Assembly: GCA_015059145.1 (NCBI GenBank)
Contig: SVAZ01000002.1
Coordinates: 1 to 64,000, forward strand
Origin: Erysipelotrichaceae bacterium
Lineage (GTDB): Bacteria > Bacillota_I > Bacilli_A > Acholeplasmatales > Anaeroplasmataceae
Length of the DNA stretch: 64,000 bases
Direction of reading: 5' to 3'
Both the position numbers and the translations under genes were made by a program. The notes under the pieces were generated by a model. It saw only the letters and a list, made by a program, of their open reading frames with translations, did not search any database and had not been told where the DNA came from. Below, one piece after another: positions 43,065-53,685 of the stretch; position 1 is the first letter of the stretch, and every line of letters begins with the position of its first letter.

Positions 43065-44606
43065 CTACTCCATACAAATTCTTAATATATCATTTAGCTT
43101 ATCTATTACGTAATCAGGCTTAGCCTCAAGCATAATATCTGGATTACTAATATATAAACAACCAACAGTACCTATTTTAGCATTCTTTCCAGCTAATATG
43201 TCATTCATAGTATCGCCGACATATAACACCTTATCAACCTGCTTTTTAGGCTTTATTATAAGTTTCTTAAGCTTGTCCTTAAAGTTTTCTTCAACAGGAA
43301 CAGCTCTTTTTTCCTTGATTAGCTTTATGGCTAATTCAATGCCATCAGGTGCTGGCTTATGCTTTGAAACCTCATCACAGCCAATAACGACATCCATATA
43401 TTTTAACAAATCAAATAGCTCTAAGCCATGATTAACTAAATCAGTTTTCTTACTTGATACTACACCAAGGTTATACCCCTTCATAGACAATGATGATAAT
43501 AATGCTTTAGCACCTGGCATTGGCTTAACCATAGAATCATGATTAGCAATATTAAATTCTCTATAATATGCAATCATTGCCTCTATTTCCTTTTCATCAT
43601 CTGAGTATCTAGAAAATGTCTGATATAAGGTTGGCCCAAAGAAAGAGTCCAACTCCTCATCAGTCAATATATGATTAGGCCTAAAATGTGAGAATGTATG
43701 AATAAAGCTTCTATCAATAAGTGGCTTTGTATCTAATAAAGTACCATCTAAATCAAATAAAATAGTATCAGGCTTTCTCATAGCATTATAGGCTAAAACC
43801 TCTTGATAGTTTTCCTTTGGACCTATATATCTCTTTACAATTAAGAAGGTTATACCAGAAATTATAAATAGTATACTAATTAAAATAGAAACCGGAATAG
43901 GTCCTAGCATTAAAGGATCTGATGGATCTCCCATCATACGTAAGGCTTCAGTAAATATACGTACAATACCATACCATACTAGATATACACCCATTAAATC
44001 TCCACATTTTAAATTCTTATACTTCCTTCTTAGTACCAATAATATAATCAAGCCAATTAAATTTAATCCAGATTCGTATAAGAATGTTGGATGACGATAG
44101 GCTCCATCAATATACATATTCTCTCCTAAAATTGGAATATTCTTTAAAAAGCTTGGATTTTTAACTACAGGACCATAAAGCTCGTGGTTACAGAAATTTC
44201 CCCATCTTCCAAAAATTTGACCAATGAAGAATCCTGGTGCAACTATATCAAAGGTTCTATATAATGACATATCTTTTTTCTTAGTATAAATATATAAAAC
44301 GATTAAAGCTACAATTAGTCCACCTTGAATAGCAAGACCTGCAAGACCACCCTCTAGACCTATGATTCTTGCAAATGACCAATGCTGATCCAAATTAAAT
44401 AATATATACCATAATCTAGCTCCAATGATTGCGCAAGGAACAATTAATATAACACCCCAATAAATATCATCAGTACAAATACCTAGCTTTTTGCCTTCCT
44501 TTATACCAACTATTACCGCAACAAGAATTCCAGTTAAAATAAATATAGCATACCAAGTTATATTAAGTCCAAAAAGACTAATTGTAGGATCTATATAATT
44601 AAACAT
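43065..44606 (-). CDS. lgt: Lgt prolipoprotein diacylglyceryl transferase fused to PpaX-type pyrophosphatase
   Basis: Residues 1-270 are Lgt, the membrane enzyme that adds diacylglycerol to the lipobox cysteine: seven membrane segments with 'GRWGNFCNHELYGP' and 'GGLAGLAIQGGLI' (Q where E. coli has the His103 position). Residues 285-513 form a complete HAD hydrolase of PpaX type with 'LFDLDGTLLDTKPL', 'VVSSKK', 'KHKPAP' and 'YVGDTMND' all intact. PpaX hydrolyses the pyrophosphate released by HprK. In Bacillus hprK, lgt and ppaX are separate neighbours, so this is a fusion of adjacent genes. The start was moved from 44636 to the ATG at 44606, which follows GAGGTG and the hprK stop. Confidence 0.9.
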   Translation of the reverse strand: MFNYIDPTISLFGLNITWYAIFILTGILVAVIVGIKEGKKLGICTDDIYWGVILIVPCAIIGARLWYILFNLDQHWSFARIIGLEGGLAGLAIQGGLIVALIVLYIYTKKKDMSLYRTFDIVAPGFFIGQIFGRWGNFCNHELYGPVVKNPSFLKNIPILGENMYIDGAYRHPTFLYESGLNLIGLIILLVLRRKYKNLKCGDLMGVYLVWYGIVRIFTEALRMMGDPSDPLMLGPIPVSILISILFIISGITFLIVKRYIGPKENYQEVLAYNAMRKPDTILFDLDGTLLDTKPLIDRSFIHTFSHFRPNHILTDEELDSFFGPTLYQTFSRYSDDEKEIEAMIAYYREFNIANHDSMVKPMPGAKALLSSLSMKGYNLGVVSSKKTDLVNHGLELFDLLKYMDVVIGCDEVSKHKPAPDGIELAIKLIKEKRAVPVEENFKDKLKKLIIKPKKQVDKVLYVGDTMNDILAGKNAKIGTVGCLYISNPDIMLEAKPDYVIDKLNDILRICME

Positions 44607-44607
44607 A

Positions 44608-45537
44608 CTATTCTTCACCTCTACTAGCTTTATCATTCACCTTAGTAATGAAATCCTGAGCAGCAAAATGACCCATAAGCTTTAGCTTTTCATTCATAGC
44701 TGCAGACTCTACTAATAACGCTACTGTACGACCAGGTAGCACTGGAATAGTAATCTTTGTAATCTCAGTATTAAAGTATTTTATCTTTTGAGATTCTAAT
44801 CCCAATCTATCATAATACTTATCAGTATTCCATGCCTCAAGCTCGACAACAAGCTTGATATTCTTTTTCTGTCTATATGCACCAGCACCAAACATAGTTA
44901 CGACATCTACAATACCAATACCTCTTATCTCCATATATCTACGTAATATCTCTGGAGCTGAACCAACTAAATTTCCAGGTTCCTTCTCAATTATTTCAAC
45001 TAAATCATCGGCAATAAGCTGATGTCCTCTTTTTATTAAATCTAGGGCTGTTTCAGATTTACCGATACCACTTTTACCTATAATTAATGTACCCATACCA
45101 TTAATATCGATTAATGTACCATGAGCAGAAATTTTAGGTGCAAGCTTGTCCTGTAGGAAGGTATAAAGCTTAGATGACGTTGGTGTTGTCTTTAAATTAG
45201 ACTTGAAAATACATATATTATATTTTTCAGCCATTTCATAGAAAAGCTTATCTACCTCTACGTTTTTAGAAAATACTAAGCATGGTGGATGAAGCATAAA
45301 AATCTTTTCCACATTTTCTCTTTGCTTTTCTTTAGATAAAGTTTTAAAAAAGCTATTATCCTTAGAACCGACAAGCACGACACGCTTACTATCGAAATAA
45401 TCAAAAAATCCAGTAAACTCAAGTCCTGGTCTTGAAATCATATCCTCTGCAATTTTAGCATCTAGTCCAGCCTCTCCTGCTAAAAGCTCTAAATTACTAG
45501 CATAAGCCAGCTCACGAACACTAACAAAATCACTCAT
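44608..45537 (-). CDS. hprK: HPr kinase/phosphorylase
   Basis: A bifunctional enzyme that phosphorylates HPr on Ser46 and removes the phosphate by phosphorolysis, yielding pyrophosphate; central to carbon catabolite control. It shows 'SAHGTLIDINGMG', P-loop 'GKSGIGKSETALDL', 'LIADDLVEI' and the family signature 'MEIRGIGIVDV'. Its 309-residue length is standard. It is followed one base later by the Lgt-PpaX fusion, whose pyrophosphatase would consume its product. Confidence 0.97.
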   Translation of the reverse strand: MSDFVSVRELAYASNLELLAGEAGLDAKIAEDMISRPGLEFTGFFDYFDSKRVVLVGSKDNSFFKTLSKEKQRENVEKIFMLHPPCLVFSKNVEVDKLFYEMAEKYNICIFKSNLKTTPTSSKLYTFLQDKLAPKISAHGTLIDINGMGTLIIGKSGIGKSETALDLIKRGHQLIADDLVEIIEKEPGNLVGSAPEILRRYMEIRGIGIVDVVTMFGAGAYRQKKNIKLVVELEAWNTDKYYDRLGLESQKIKYFNTEITKITIPVLPGRTVALLVESAAMNEKLKLMGHFAAQDFITKVNDKASRGEE

Positions 45538-45539
45538 AA

Positions 45540-46073
45540 TTATACTCCTTTAAAATTATATTTCCTACGATATATACAAAATATAATGACAGCATAAGCC
45601 ACTTCAACAATAATCAAATGAATAGCCCACATTATTCCTCTATCAAATATCATAAATAAATCATTCGTTATACAAAATATTACAACTAATATTAAAAATG
45701 AAGATATATAAAATAACGGATGCTTGTTTTTAATTATGGAAGGCAATACCTCAAAAAAAGCCAAAGCCATACTTACAATACCAGAAGCTCCAAATAGCCA
45801 AAATTTATTCTCTAGTTTGATCCATGAAAATAAAAAGCCAAAGGTAAGCATCGAAATTATATACAGTAATAAAGAGCTTAATATAAAACGCTTGATAGCC
45901 AATTTTACTCTAAATAATTTACTCTTTTTCAAGTCTAAAGAGCTATTCTTAAGCATTGATCTAAGCTTGTCCAAATCCTCGTAAGAAACATCAGAGTCAT
46001 CCTTAAGCTCTTGAAGTAATTCTTCTATTTTTTCATCTTCATTCTTATTTTGATTAGGCACATAAAACACCAC
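45540..46073 (-). CDS. Membrane protein with acidic N-terminal helix, unknown function
   Basis: The 177-residue protein has an acidic, probably helical cytoplasmic head (about residues 8-50, 'EDEKIEELLQELKDDSD'), then four to five membrane segments. No family is identified. The first codon in the track is GTG; a second GTG four codons on has GGTG six bases upstream, so the start is uncertain. It ends two bases before hprK, so the four genes down to whiA are likely one transcript. Confidence 0.6.
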   Translation of the reverse strand: MVFYVPNQNKNEDEKIEELLQELKDDSDVSYEDLDKLRSMLKNSSLDLKKSKLFRVKLAIKRFILSSLLLYIISMLTFGFLFSWIKLENKFWLFGASGIVSMALAFFEVLPSIIKNKHPLFYISSFLILVVIFCITNDLFMIFDRGIMWAIHLIIVEVAYAVIIFCIYRRKYNFKGV

Positions 46074-46118
46074 TTTCTCATTTATAAATTATATACCAAT
46101 ATTTTGATTTTATCAACA

Positions 46119-46160
46119 AAAGAAAAAGACTCCAATTTGATTACACAAATTGAAGTCTTA
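46119..46160 (-). terminator. Terminator of the 535-residue lipoprotein gene
   Basis: Minus strand AAGACTTCAATTTG-TGTAAT-CAAATTGGAGTCTT followed by TTTCTTTT: a 14-base stem with one G-T pair. Confidence 0.9.
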
Positions 46161-46189
46161 AAATTGTTTTAAATTTTAATATGTACTAA

Positions 46190-47797
46190 CTAAGAAAACA
46201 TGTATAAACCAATTGCAGTTTCGCAATCTTGAGTAGTATATGCACCACTTACACTATAGAATGTATAATTGTTAATAGTTGAACCAGAACCTAACTTAGT
46301 ACCTTCATTATAGCTATAATATGTTACACTTGTGTTAGTTCCAAGCTTTCTAGCAGTAATCTTGTAAACAGAAAGTATTCCATCAGTTTCAACTTCTTGA
46401 GTTTGATAATAGAAACCATTAGAAACATTATCCACATCAATTATCATGATGCTGTCATCATTATATTCATAATATTCACCATCAATATAAAGAATATTTT
46501 CAGAAACTTTACTGCCTGATTCAAATTCAATTAAACGAGTACCTGAAGTATTATAAATTGCATGTTCTGCTAAGAATAATCCCTTGCTTAATCTTTCATT
46601 AATTTCATCAATTATATTAAGGCTAGAATCATATAAATAATAATATCCAGCATAGTAGCCATAGAAATAGCCATTTTCTAATTCTACAAGATTTCTAAAA
46701 TTAACATTCTTATTATTTAAATACGCTAATTTTGCTTCCTCATCAACTAATGCATATTGTGTATTAAGATCAGCATTTAATTCGCCATTTTCTATAGTAA
46801 CTATTTGTAATGCCATATATTGAGCTTCTTCCTTTTGCATATAAGCATTCTCAATGAAATAATCAACCTTTAATTCATCTAACTCAGCTGTATTAAAATC
46901 ATAACAATATGTCTTTAATTCATACTTTAATGTTTCGCCATTATCTTCATCGATCACATAATAAGAATAATTAGATGACTCATCTGCTAATAATTTAACA
47001 GTTTGATAATATAGCTTGTCTTTAAAAATATATGTTGCTGTTGTAGTTTTAGGAAGCTCTATAGGTGTATATGTAGTATTATTCTTCTTATATGTTAGTA
47101 CTACAGCATTAGTTAATTCCTCATATTTTATATATTCACCATCACGAATCTCATTAAATAATGGTTCTTCAAATTCAAATGGATCTGGATTATTTGTGCT
47201 TACATTAAATGTTTTAGTTTCAGCACAATAATCACTATAGAACACTTGCTTTCCAGATAACTCGGTTTCAAATACATATTTATAGCCTGTATGTCTATAA
47301 TCATCGTCATCATAGTAAGAATAACTTATTTTATCATCAGGATATACTTCACTACTAGACTCTCCTCTATATTTTAGCACCTGTCTACCTGTATAATCGA
47401 ATATAATAAATTCATATTCAGCACCATCATTAACCATATTCATAACATTAATGAAATAGCTATCAACTGATGAAACATTTACATTATCTTCTGGTAAGGT
47501 ATAGAAATCTCTATTTGTTATGATAGAATATAATGAGCTATTACTTTCTGAATCAACCTTTTTTCGAACCCATGGATTAATATATGAATAATAATAATCA
47601 TCATCAAAGATTACCCTTTCCATAGATCCTTGATATTGAGCTTTATACTCATCATCAGAAATTTGTGCTTTTAATACATCTTGTGTAGCTTGTTCTACTT
47701 TTTTAGTATTAGTAGTCATACCACTTCCACAGGAAGCTAAGGCAAAGACACCAAGCACAGAGGCTGCCATGCCTAAAAACAATTTCCCTTTTTTCAT
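46190..47797 (-). CDS. Lipoprotein of unknown function, tyrosine/aspartate-rich
   Basis: The 535-residue protein has a classical signal peptide and lipobox 'GVFALASCGSG'. The mature part is very rich in Tyr, Asp, Asn and Ser and reads as mainly beta strand ('YYYSYINPWVRKK', 'EYEFIIFDYTGRQVLKYRG', 'YYLYDSSLNIIDEI'), possibly a propeller-like series of short repeats, though I cannot count blades with confidence. No catalytic motif is seen. It is a single-gene unit with a consensus promoter and strong terminator, suggesting high expression. Confidence 0.72.
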   Translation of the reverse strand: MKKGKLFLGMAASVLGVFALASCGSGMTTNTKKVEQATQDVLKAQISDDEYKAQYQGSMERVIFDDDYYYSYINPWVRKKVDSESNSSLYSIITNRDFYTLPEDNVNVSSVDSYFINVMNMVNDGAEYEFIIFDYTGRQVLKYRGESSSEVYPDDKISYSYYDDDDYRHTGYKYVFETELSGKQVFYSDYCAETKTFNVSTNNPDPFEFEEPLFNEIRDGEYIKYEELTNAVVLTYKKNNTTYTPIELPKTTTATYIFKDKLYYQTVKLLADESSNYSYYVIDEDNGETLKYELKTYCYDFNTAELDELKVDYFIENAYMQKEEAQYMALQIVTIENGELNADLNTQYALVDEEAKLAYLNNKNVNFRNLVELENGYFYGYYAGYYYLYDSSLNIIDEINERLSKGLFLAEHAIYNTSGTRLIEFESGSKVSENILYIDGEYYEYNDDSIMIIDVDNVSNGFYYQTQEVETDGILSVYKITARKLGTNTSVTYYSYNEGTKLGSGSTINNYTFYSVSGAYTTQDCETAIGLYMFS

Positions 47798-47879
47798 AAA
47801 AATTCCTCCATTAAAAAAATTTATAAACTTTCTTGTAAAAGGGTTATTAAGTTTTTATAGAAAGTTATATAGTACTTAT

Positions 47880-47908
47880 ATTATACATAAAATAACAAAT
47901 ATTGTCAA
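47880..47908 (-). promoter_or_regulatory. Consensus promoter of the 535-residue lipoprotein gene
   Basis: TTGACA (47903-47908), 17 bases, TATAAT (47880-47885) on the minus strand: a perfect sigma-A promoter. The -35 directly follows the T-tract of the uvrA terminator. The leader of about 75 bases includes AACTTTCT/AGAAAGTT arms. Confidence 0.85.
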
Positions 47909-47938
47909 ATTTAAAAGGGCAGAATTAAATCTGCCCTC
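47908..47938 (-). terminator. uvrA terminator
   Basis: Minus strand AGGGCAG-ATTTAATT-CTGCCCT followed by TTTAAATTT, ten bases after the uvrA stop. Confidence 0.8.
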
Positions 47939-47947
47939 AAATTTTTA

Positions 47948-50755
47948 TTAAATTAATGCTTTTAAATATTTACCTGTATATGAAGCCTCTTTTTTAATTA
48001 AATCCTCAGGTCTACCACTAAAAATAACATTTCCGCCCTTATTTCCGCCTTCAGGACCCATATCGATTATATAATCAGCTAATTTTATAACATCTAAATT
48101 ATGCTCAATTATTAAAACAGTTGCCTTATTATCAGCTATTTTATTAATCACATTCATTAATCTCTTTATATCATCAACATGTAATCCTGTTGTTGGTTCA
48201 TCTAGTATATATAATGTTTTAGGAGTTATCTTAGAATGTAATTCATAAGCAAGCTTCACTCTTTGAGCCTCTCCGCCTGATAATGTTGTAGATGATTGAC
48301 CTAATTTAATATAACCCAACCCAACATCATATAAGGTTTGAAGCTTAGATTTAATTTTAGGGAATGCATCAAAAAATTCTAATGCATCCTCTACTGTCAT
48401 ATCTAAGACATCAGATATATTCTTCCCCTTAAAGGTAATAGCTAGTGTTTCAGATTGGAATCTCTTACCCTTGCAAACCTCACATGCAACATACACATCT
48501 GGTAAGAATTGCATAGAGATTCTTTTTACTCCATCTCCACTACAAGCCTCACATCTACCACCCTTAACATTAAAAGAGAACTTAGATTTATCATATCCCT
48601 TTATCTTCGCGTCAGTTGTTTGAGCAAATAGCTCTCTAATGTCATCAAATACTCCTGTATAGGTTGCTGGATTACTTCTAGGTGTTCTACCGATAGGCTG
48701 CTGACTAATCGCAATAATTCTATCGATATTGTCTAATCCCTCAATTTTATCCACCTTACCAGGAACAATCTTTTTAGCCTTATAAAGCTTAGTATATGCA
48801 TTCTTATATAAAACCTCATTTACTAATGATGATTTTCCACTTCCTGATACACCTGTAATACATGTAATTACCCCTAAAGGAATATCTACATTAACATTCT
48901 TTAGGTTATTTTGCTGTGCTCCTCTTATTTTAATAAATCTACCATCTAGCTCTCTACGACTATTTGGTACATCTATTTTCATTCTTCCAGAAAGATAATT
49001 ACCTGTAATACTATCAGTATTCCTCATTACCTCCTCAGGAGTTCCTTCTGCGATAACCTCACCACCATGAACACCAGCACCTGGTCCAATATCAACCAAG
49101 TGATCACATGCAAGCATAGTTTCATCATCATGCTCAACTACTATTAATGTATTACCTAAATCTCTCATTTCCTTTAATGTTGAAATTAATCTTGCATTAT
49201 CTCTTTGATGTAATCCAATTGATGGCTCATCTAAAACATAAAGCACACCTGTTAATTGCGAACCGATTTGTGTTGCAAGCCTAATTCTTTGAGCCTCACC
49301 ACCAGATAATGTATCTGCACTTCTACCAAGTGTTAAATATTCCAATCCTACATTAATTAAGAATTTTAATCTATCCTTAATCTCCTTAATAGCTAGCTTA
49401 GCAATAGCCATTTTCTCTTCAGATAATACTAGCTCATCAAACCATTTATATAAGTCTTCAATAGACATATCACATATATCTGCTAGATTCATATCATTAA
49501 TAAAAATATTTAAAATAGAATCATTTAATCTCTTACCACTACATGTTTCACATGTGTTTTCAACCATGTAGCCTTCTATCCAATCCCTAATCCAATCAGA
49601 ATTAGTTTCAATATATCTTCTTGAGAAATTAGTAACTATACCCTCATAAAAATCCTTCTTATCATGATTTCTACCGCTTGTTGATTTCATTTTAAAGCTA
49701 ATCATATCAGGAGAACCATATAAAATTATTTTCTTTTGATCATTTGATAAATCCTTAAAAGGCTTATCCATATCAATTTTATAATGCTCACATGTTTGAA
49801 TAAGCATTAAATTGTTAAGGTTATCCTTTTCTTGATTTTTATAAGGTATGATACAATTATTATTTAATGATTTATCCTCATCTATTACTAATTCAGGTGA
49901 TACAGTAAGCTTTTTACCTAAACCATTACAATCAGGACAAGCACCTAATGGTGAATTGAATGAGAAAATTCTTGGTTCTAAATTAGCTAGCGAATATCCA
50001 CAATGTGGACATGCATGCTTTGTTGAATAGAAATCCTCTTTACCATCACAATAGATTACACAATATCCATTAGAAGCATTTACAGCCATCTCTACAGCCT
50101 CAAATATTCTACTTCTAACGCCTTCCTTCATTACAAGACGCTCTAGTACTATAAAAATATCATGCTTTTTATTCTTTTCTAAATTAATAGGCTGATCTAA
50201 CTCTAGCATTTCACCATCTACTAAAGCACGCACATATCCCTCCTGTAGATATTTAGAAAAGATACTTTTATGCTCGCCCTTTTGTCTAAAAACAACAGGG
50301 GCAGTAATATAAAGCCTTGATCCTTCCTTATATTTCATAACATTATTTACAATTTCCTCAACTGATTGAGATGAAATAGGAATTTTATGAGTAGGACAAT
50401 AAGGAACTCCACATCTAGCATATAGAACTCTTAAATAATCATAAATTTCTGTTACAGTACCAACAGTAGATCTAGGGTTATGGCTTGCTGATTTTTGATC
50501 AATAGATATTGCAGGTGATAAGCCTTCTATTGAATCCACATCAGGCTTTTCATTTCCACCAATAAACTGTCTAGCAAAGCTAGATAATGATTCAACAAAT
50601 CTTCTTTGACCCTCTTGATAAATTGTATCAAAGGCCAAGGATGATTTACCACTTCCTGATAAGCCTGTCATAACTATAAGCTTATTTTTAGGAAGCTCAA
50701 TATTAACATTTTTAAGATTGTTTTCTCTTGCACCTTTAACAATTATCTTGTCCAT
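47948..50755 (-). CDS. uvrA: Excinuclease ABC subunit UvrA
   Basis: UvrA is the damage-sensing ABC ATPase dimer of nucleotide excision repair. The 935-residue protein has two ABC modules: 'GLSGSGKSSLAFDT' and 'GVSGSGKSSLVNEV' Walker A sites, 'TLSGGEAQRIRLA' and 'TLSGGEAQRVKLA' signatures, and zinc modules with 'CPHCG', 'CPDCNG' and 'CEACSG...CEVCKG'. It starts three bases after ligA, so the two are co-transcribed. UvrB is elsewhere in the window and uvrC is not seen. Confidence 0.98.
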   Translation of the reverse strand: MDKIIVKGARENNLKNVNIELPKNKLIVMTGLSGSGKSSLAFDTIYQEGQRRFVESLSSFARQFIGGNEKPDVDSIEGLSPAISIDQKSASHNPRSTVGTVTEIYDYLRVLYARCGVPYCPTHKIPISSQSVEEIVNNVMKYKEGSRLYITAPVVFRQKGEHKSIFSKYLQEGYVRALVDGEMLELDQPINLEKNKKHDIFIVLERLVMKEGVRSRIFEAVEMAVNASNGYCVIYCDGKEDFYSTKHACPHCGYSLANLEPRIFSFNSPLGACPDCNGLGKKLTVSPELVIDEDKSLNNNCIIPYKNQEKDNLNNLMLIQTCEHYKIDMDKPFKDLSNDQKKIILYGSPDMISFKMKSTSGRNHDKKDFYEGIVTNFSRRYIETNSDWIRDWIEGYMVENTCETCSGKRLNDSILNIFINDMNLADICDMSIEDLYKWFDELVLSEEKMAIAKLAIKEIKDRLKFLINVGLEYLTLGRSADTLSGGEAQRIRLATQIGSQLTGVLYVLDEPSIGLHQRDNARLISTLKEMRDLGNTLIVVEHDDETMLACDHLVDIGPGAGVHGGEVIAEGTPEEVMRNTDSITGNYLSGRMKIDVPNSRRELDGRFIKIRGAQQNNLKNVNVDIPLGVITCITGVSGSGKSSLVNEVLYKNAYTKLYKAKKIVPGKVDKIEGLDNIDRIIAISQQPIGRTPRSNPATYTGVFDDIRELFAQTTDAKIKGYDKSKFSFNVKGGRCEACSGDGVKRISMQFLPDVYVACEVCKGKRFQSETLAITFKGKNISDVLDMTVEDALEFFDAFPKIKSKLQTLYDVGLGYIKLGQSSTTLSGGEAQRVKLAYELHSKITPKTLYILDEPTTGLHVDDIKRLMNVINKIADNKATVLIIEHNLDVIKLADYIIDMGPEGGNKGGNVIFSGRPEDLIKKEASYTGKYLKALI

Positions 50756-50758
50756 AAA

Positions 50759-52750
<1,992 letters not shown>

Positions 52751-52762
52751 CTATACGTTGTT

Positions 52763-52771
52763 ATTATATCA
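52763..52771 (-). promoter_or_regulatory. Extended -10 of the ligA-uvrA promoter
   Basis: TGATATAAT on the minus strand about 28 bases before ligA, with no clear -35, as expected for an extended -10 promoter. The same 9-mer occurs before leuS, walJ and ylmE. Confidence 0.55.
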
Positions 52772-52791
52772 TATTTATAATTTTTTTATTA

Positions 52792-52826
52792 TAAAAAGAA
52801 AAAGAAAAGCACATTTTAATGTGCCC
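52792..52826 (-). terminator. Terminator of the pcrA-lipoprotein-membrane protein unit
   Basis: Minus strand GCACATT-AA-AATGTGC with TTTTCTTTTTCTTTTT behind it; the stem includes the stop codon of the 75-residue gene. Confidence 0.8.
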
Positions 52827-53043
52827 TTCTAAATTTAAAAAATATAATTATTGTTCCAGCTATAGATATAGCAGCGGCTAAAGTATAAACAATTGCTAAA
52901 ATATAAAAACCAAAGAAATAAAATGTTTTCTCATTACCAAGCAATGTTGGTTGATTACATGCTCTTATAAAATAACCACAAGATAGATATATGAATAATA
53001 TAGATATTAAGCACAAGGTAATAATTAAAATTTTTCTTAGCAT
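52816..53043 (-). CDS. Small two-helix membrane protein, unknown function
   Basis: The 75-residue protein has two hydrophobic segments ('ILIITLCLISILFIYLSCGYFI' and 'ILAIVYTLAAAISIAGTIIIFF') and a basic C-terminus. It overlaps the end of the lipoprotein gene by seven bases, implying translational coupling and perhaps a partnership. No family is recognised. Confidence 0.65.
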   Translation of the reverse strand: MLRKILIITLCLISILFIYLSCGYFIRACNQPTLLGNEKTFYFFGFYILAIVYTLAAAISIAGTIIIFFKFRRAH

Positions 53044-53672
53044 AGCTCTAGCACCTGCCTTATTCCACCATCATAATAGAATATCTCATCATAATTAATC
53101 ATTTCCTTATTAACCTTATATTCCTTATATTGCATTAAATTATTACATAGCTTAGTTGGAGTGTATATAGCATAAGTATCTAAGTGAATTTCCTCATTTA
53201 CTATCTGATTCCAGCAATGTATCGAAAATGAGGAGCAGTTATTGATAAATCCCCATTTATCATTATTTAATATAAAATTAGATATTTTTTCCACATCTTC
53301 TAAATCAATATTAATGCTTAAAGAAATAACACCATCATATCTATCATACTTATTTCTAAAATGAGGCTCTAAATTATAGCAAATACCAACATTTGCTGAA
53401 TTAGCCCATGAACCAAAATATAATGATCTATTACTTAATAGCTCATAATCCCCAATCATAATGGAATCACCTGTATTATTTTCAACAGATAACCATGCAT
53501 GTCCAAGACTATTTATCATATATTGGCTTTCGGATTTACCATCATATGAATATATAGTAAAAACGATATCGGTGTCCTTTGAATATTTTTCTAAGCTCAT
53601 TTGTTGTTTATCCTTGCAGCCTGAAAGCAAAAAAACAAATAATACCATTATTATTAATAAACCTTTTTTCAT
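53037..53672 (-). CDS. Lipoprotein with possible papain-like (NlpC/P60-type, permuted) fold
   Basis: The 211-residue lipoprotein has signal 'LLIIMVLFVFLLSGC'. The mature domain shows a histidine early ('SLGHAWLSVEN') and a cysteine later ('INNCSSFSIHCWNQI'), the H-then-C order seen in circularly permuted NlpC/P60-like and YiiX-like papain folds, where the Cys heads a helix. That is an inference from motif shape; no search was possible. If correct it would cleave peptide, amide or ester bonds at the cell surface. It lies between pcrA and ligA, overlapping a small membrane-protein gene. Confidence 0.5.
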   Translation of the reverse strand: MKKGLLIIMVLFVFLLSGCKDKQQMSLEKYSKDTDIVFTIYSYDGKSESQYMINSLGHAWLSVENNTGDSIMIGDYELLSNRSLYFGSWANSANVGICYNLEPHFRNKYDRYDGVISLSINIDLEDVEKISNFILNNDKWGFINNCSSFSIHCWNQIVNEEIHLDTYAIYTPTKLCNNLMQYKEYKVNKEMINYDEIFYYDGGIRQVLELC

Positions 53673-53685
53673 AAACTAACACCAC

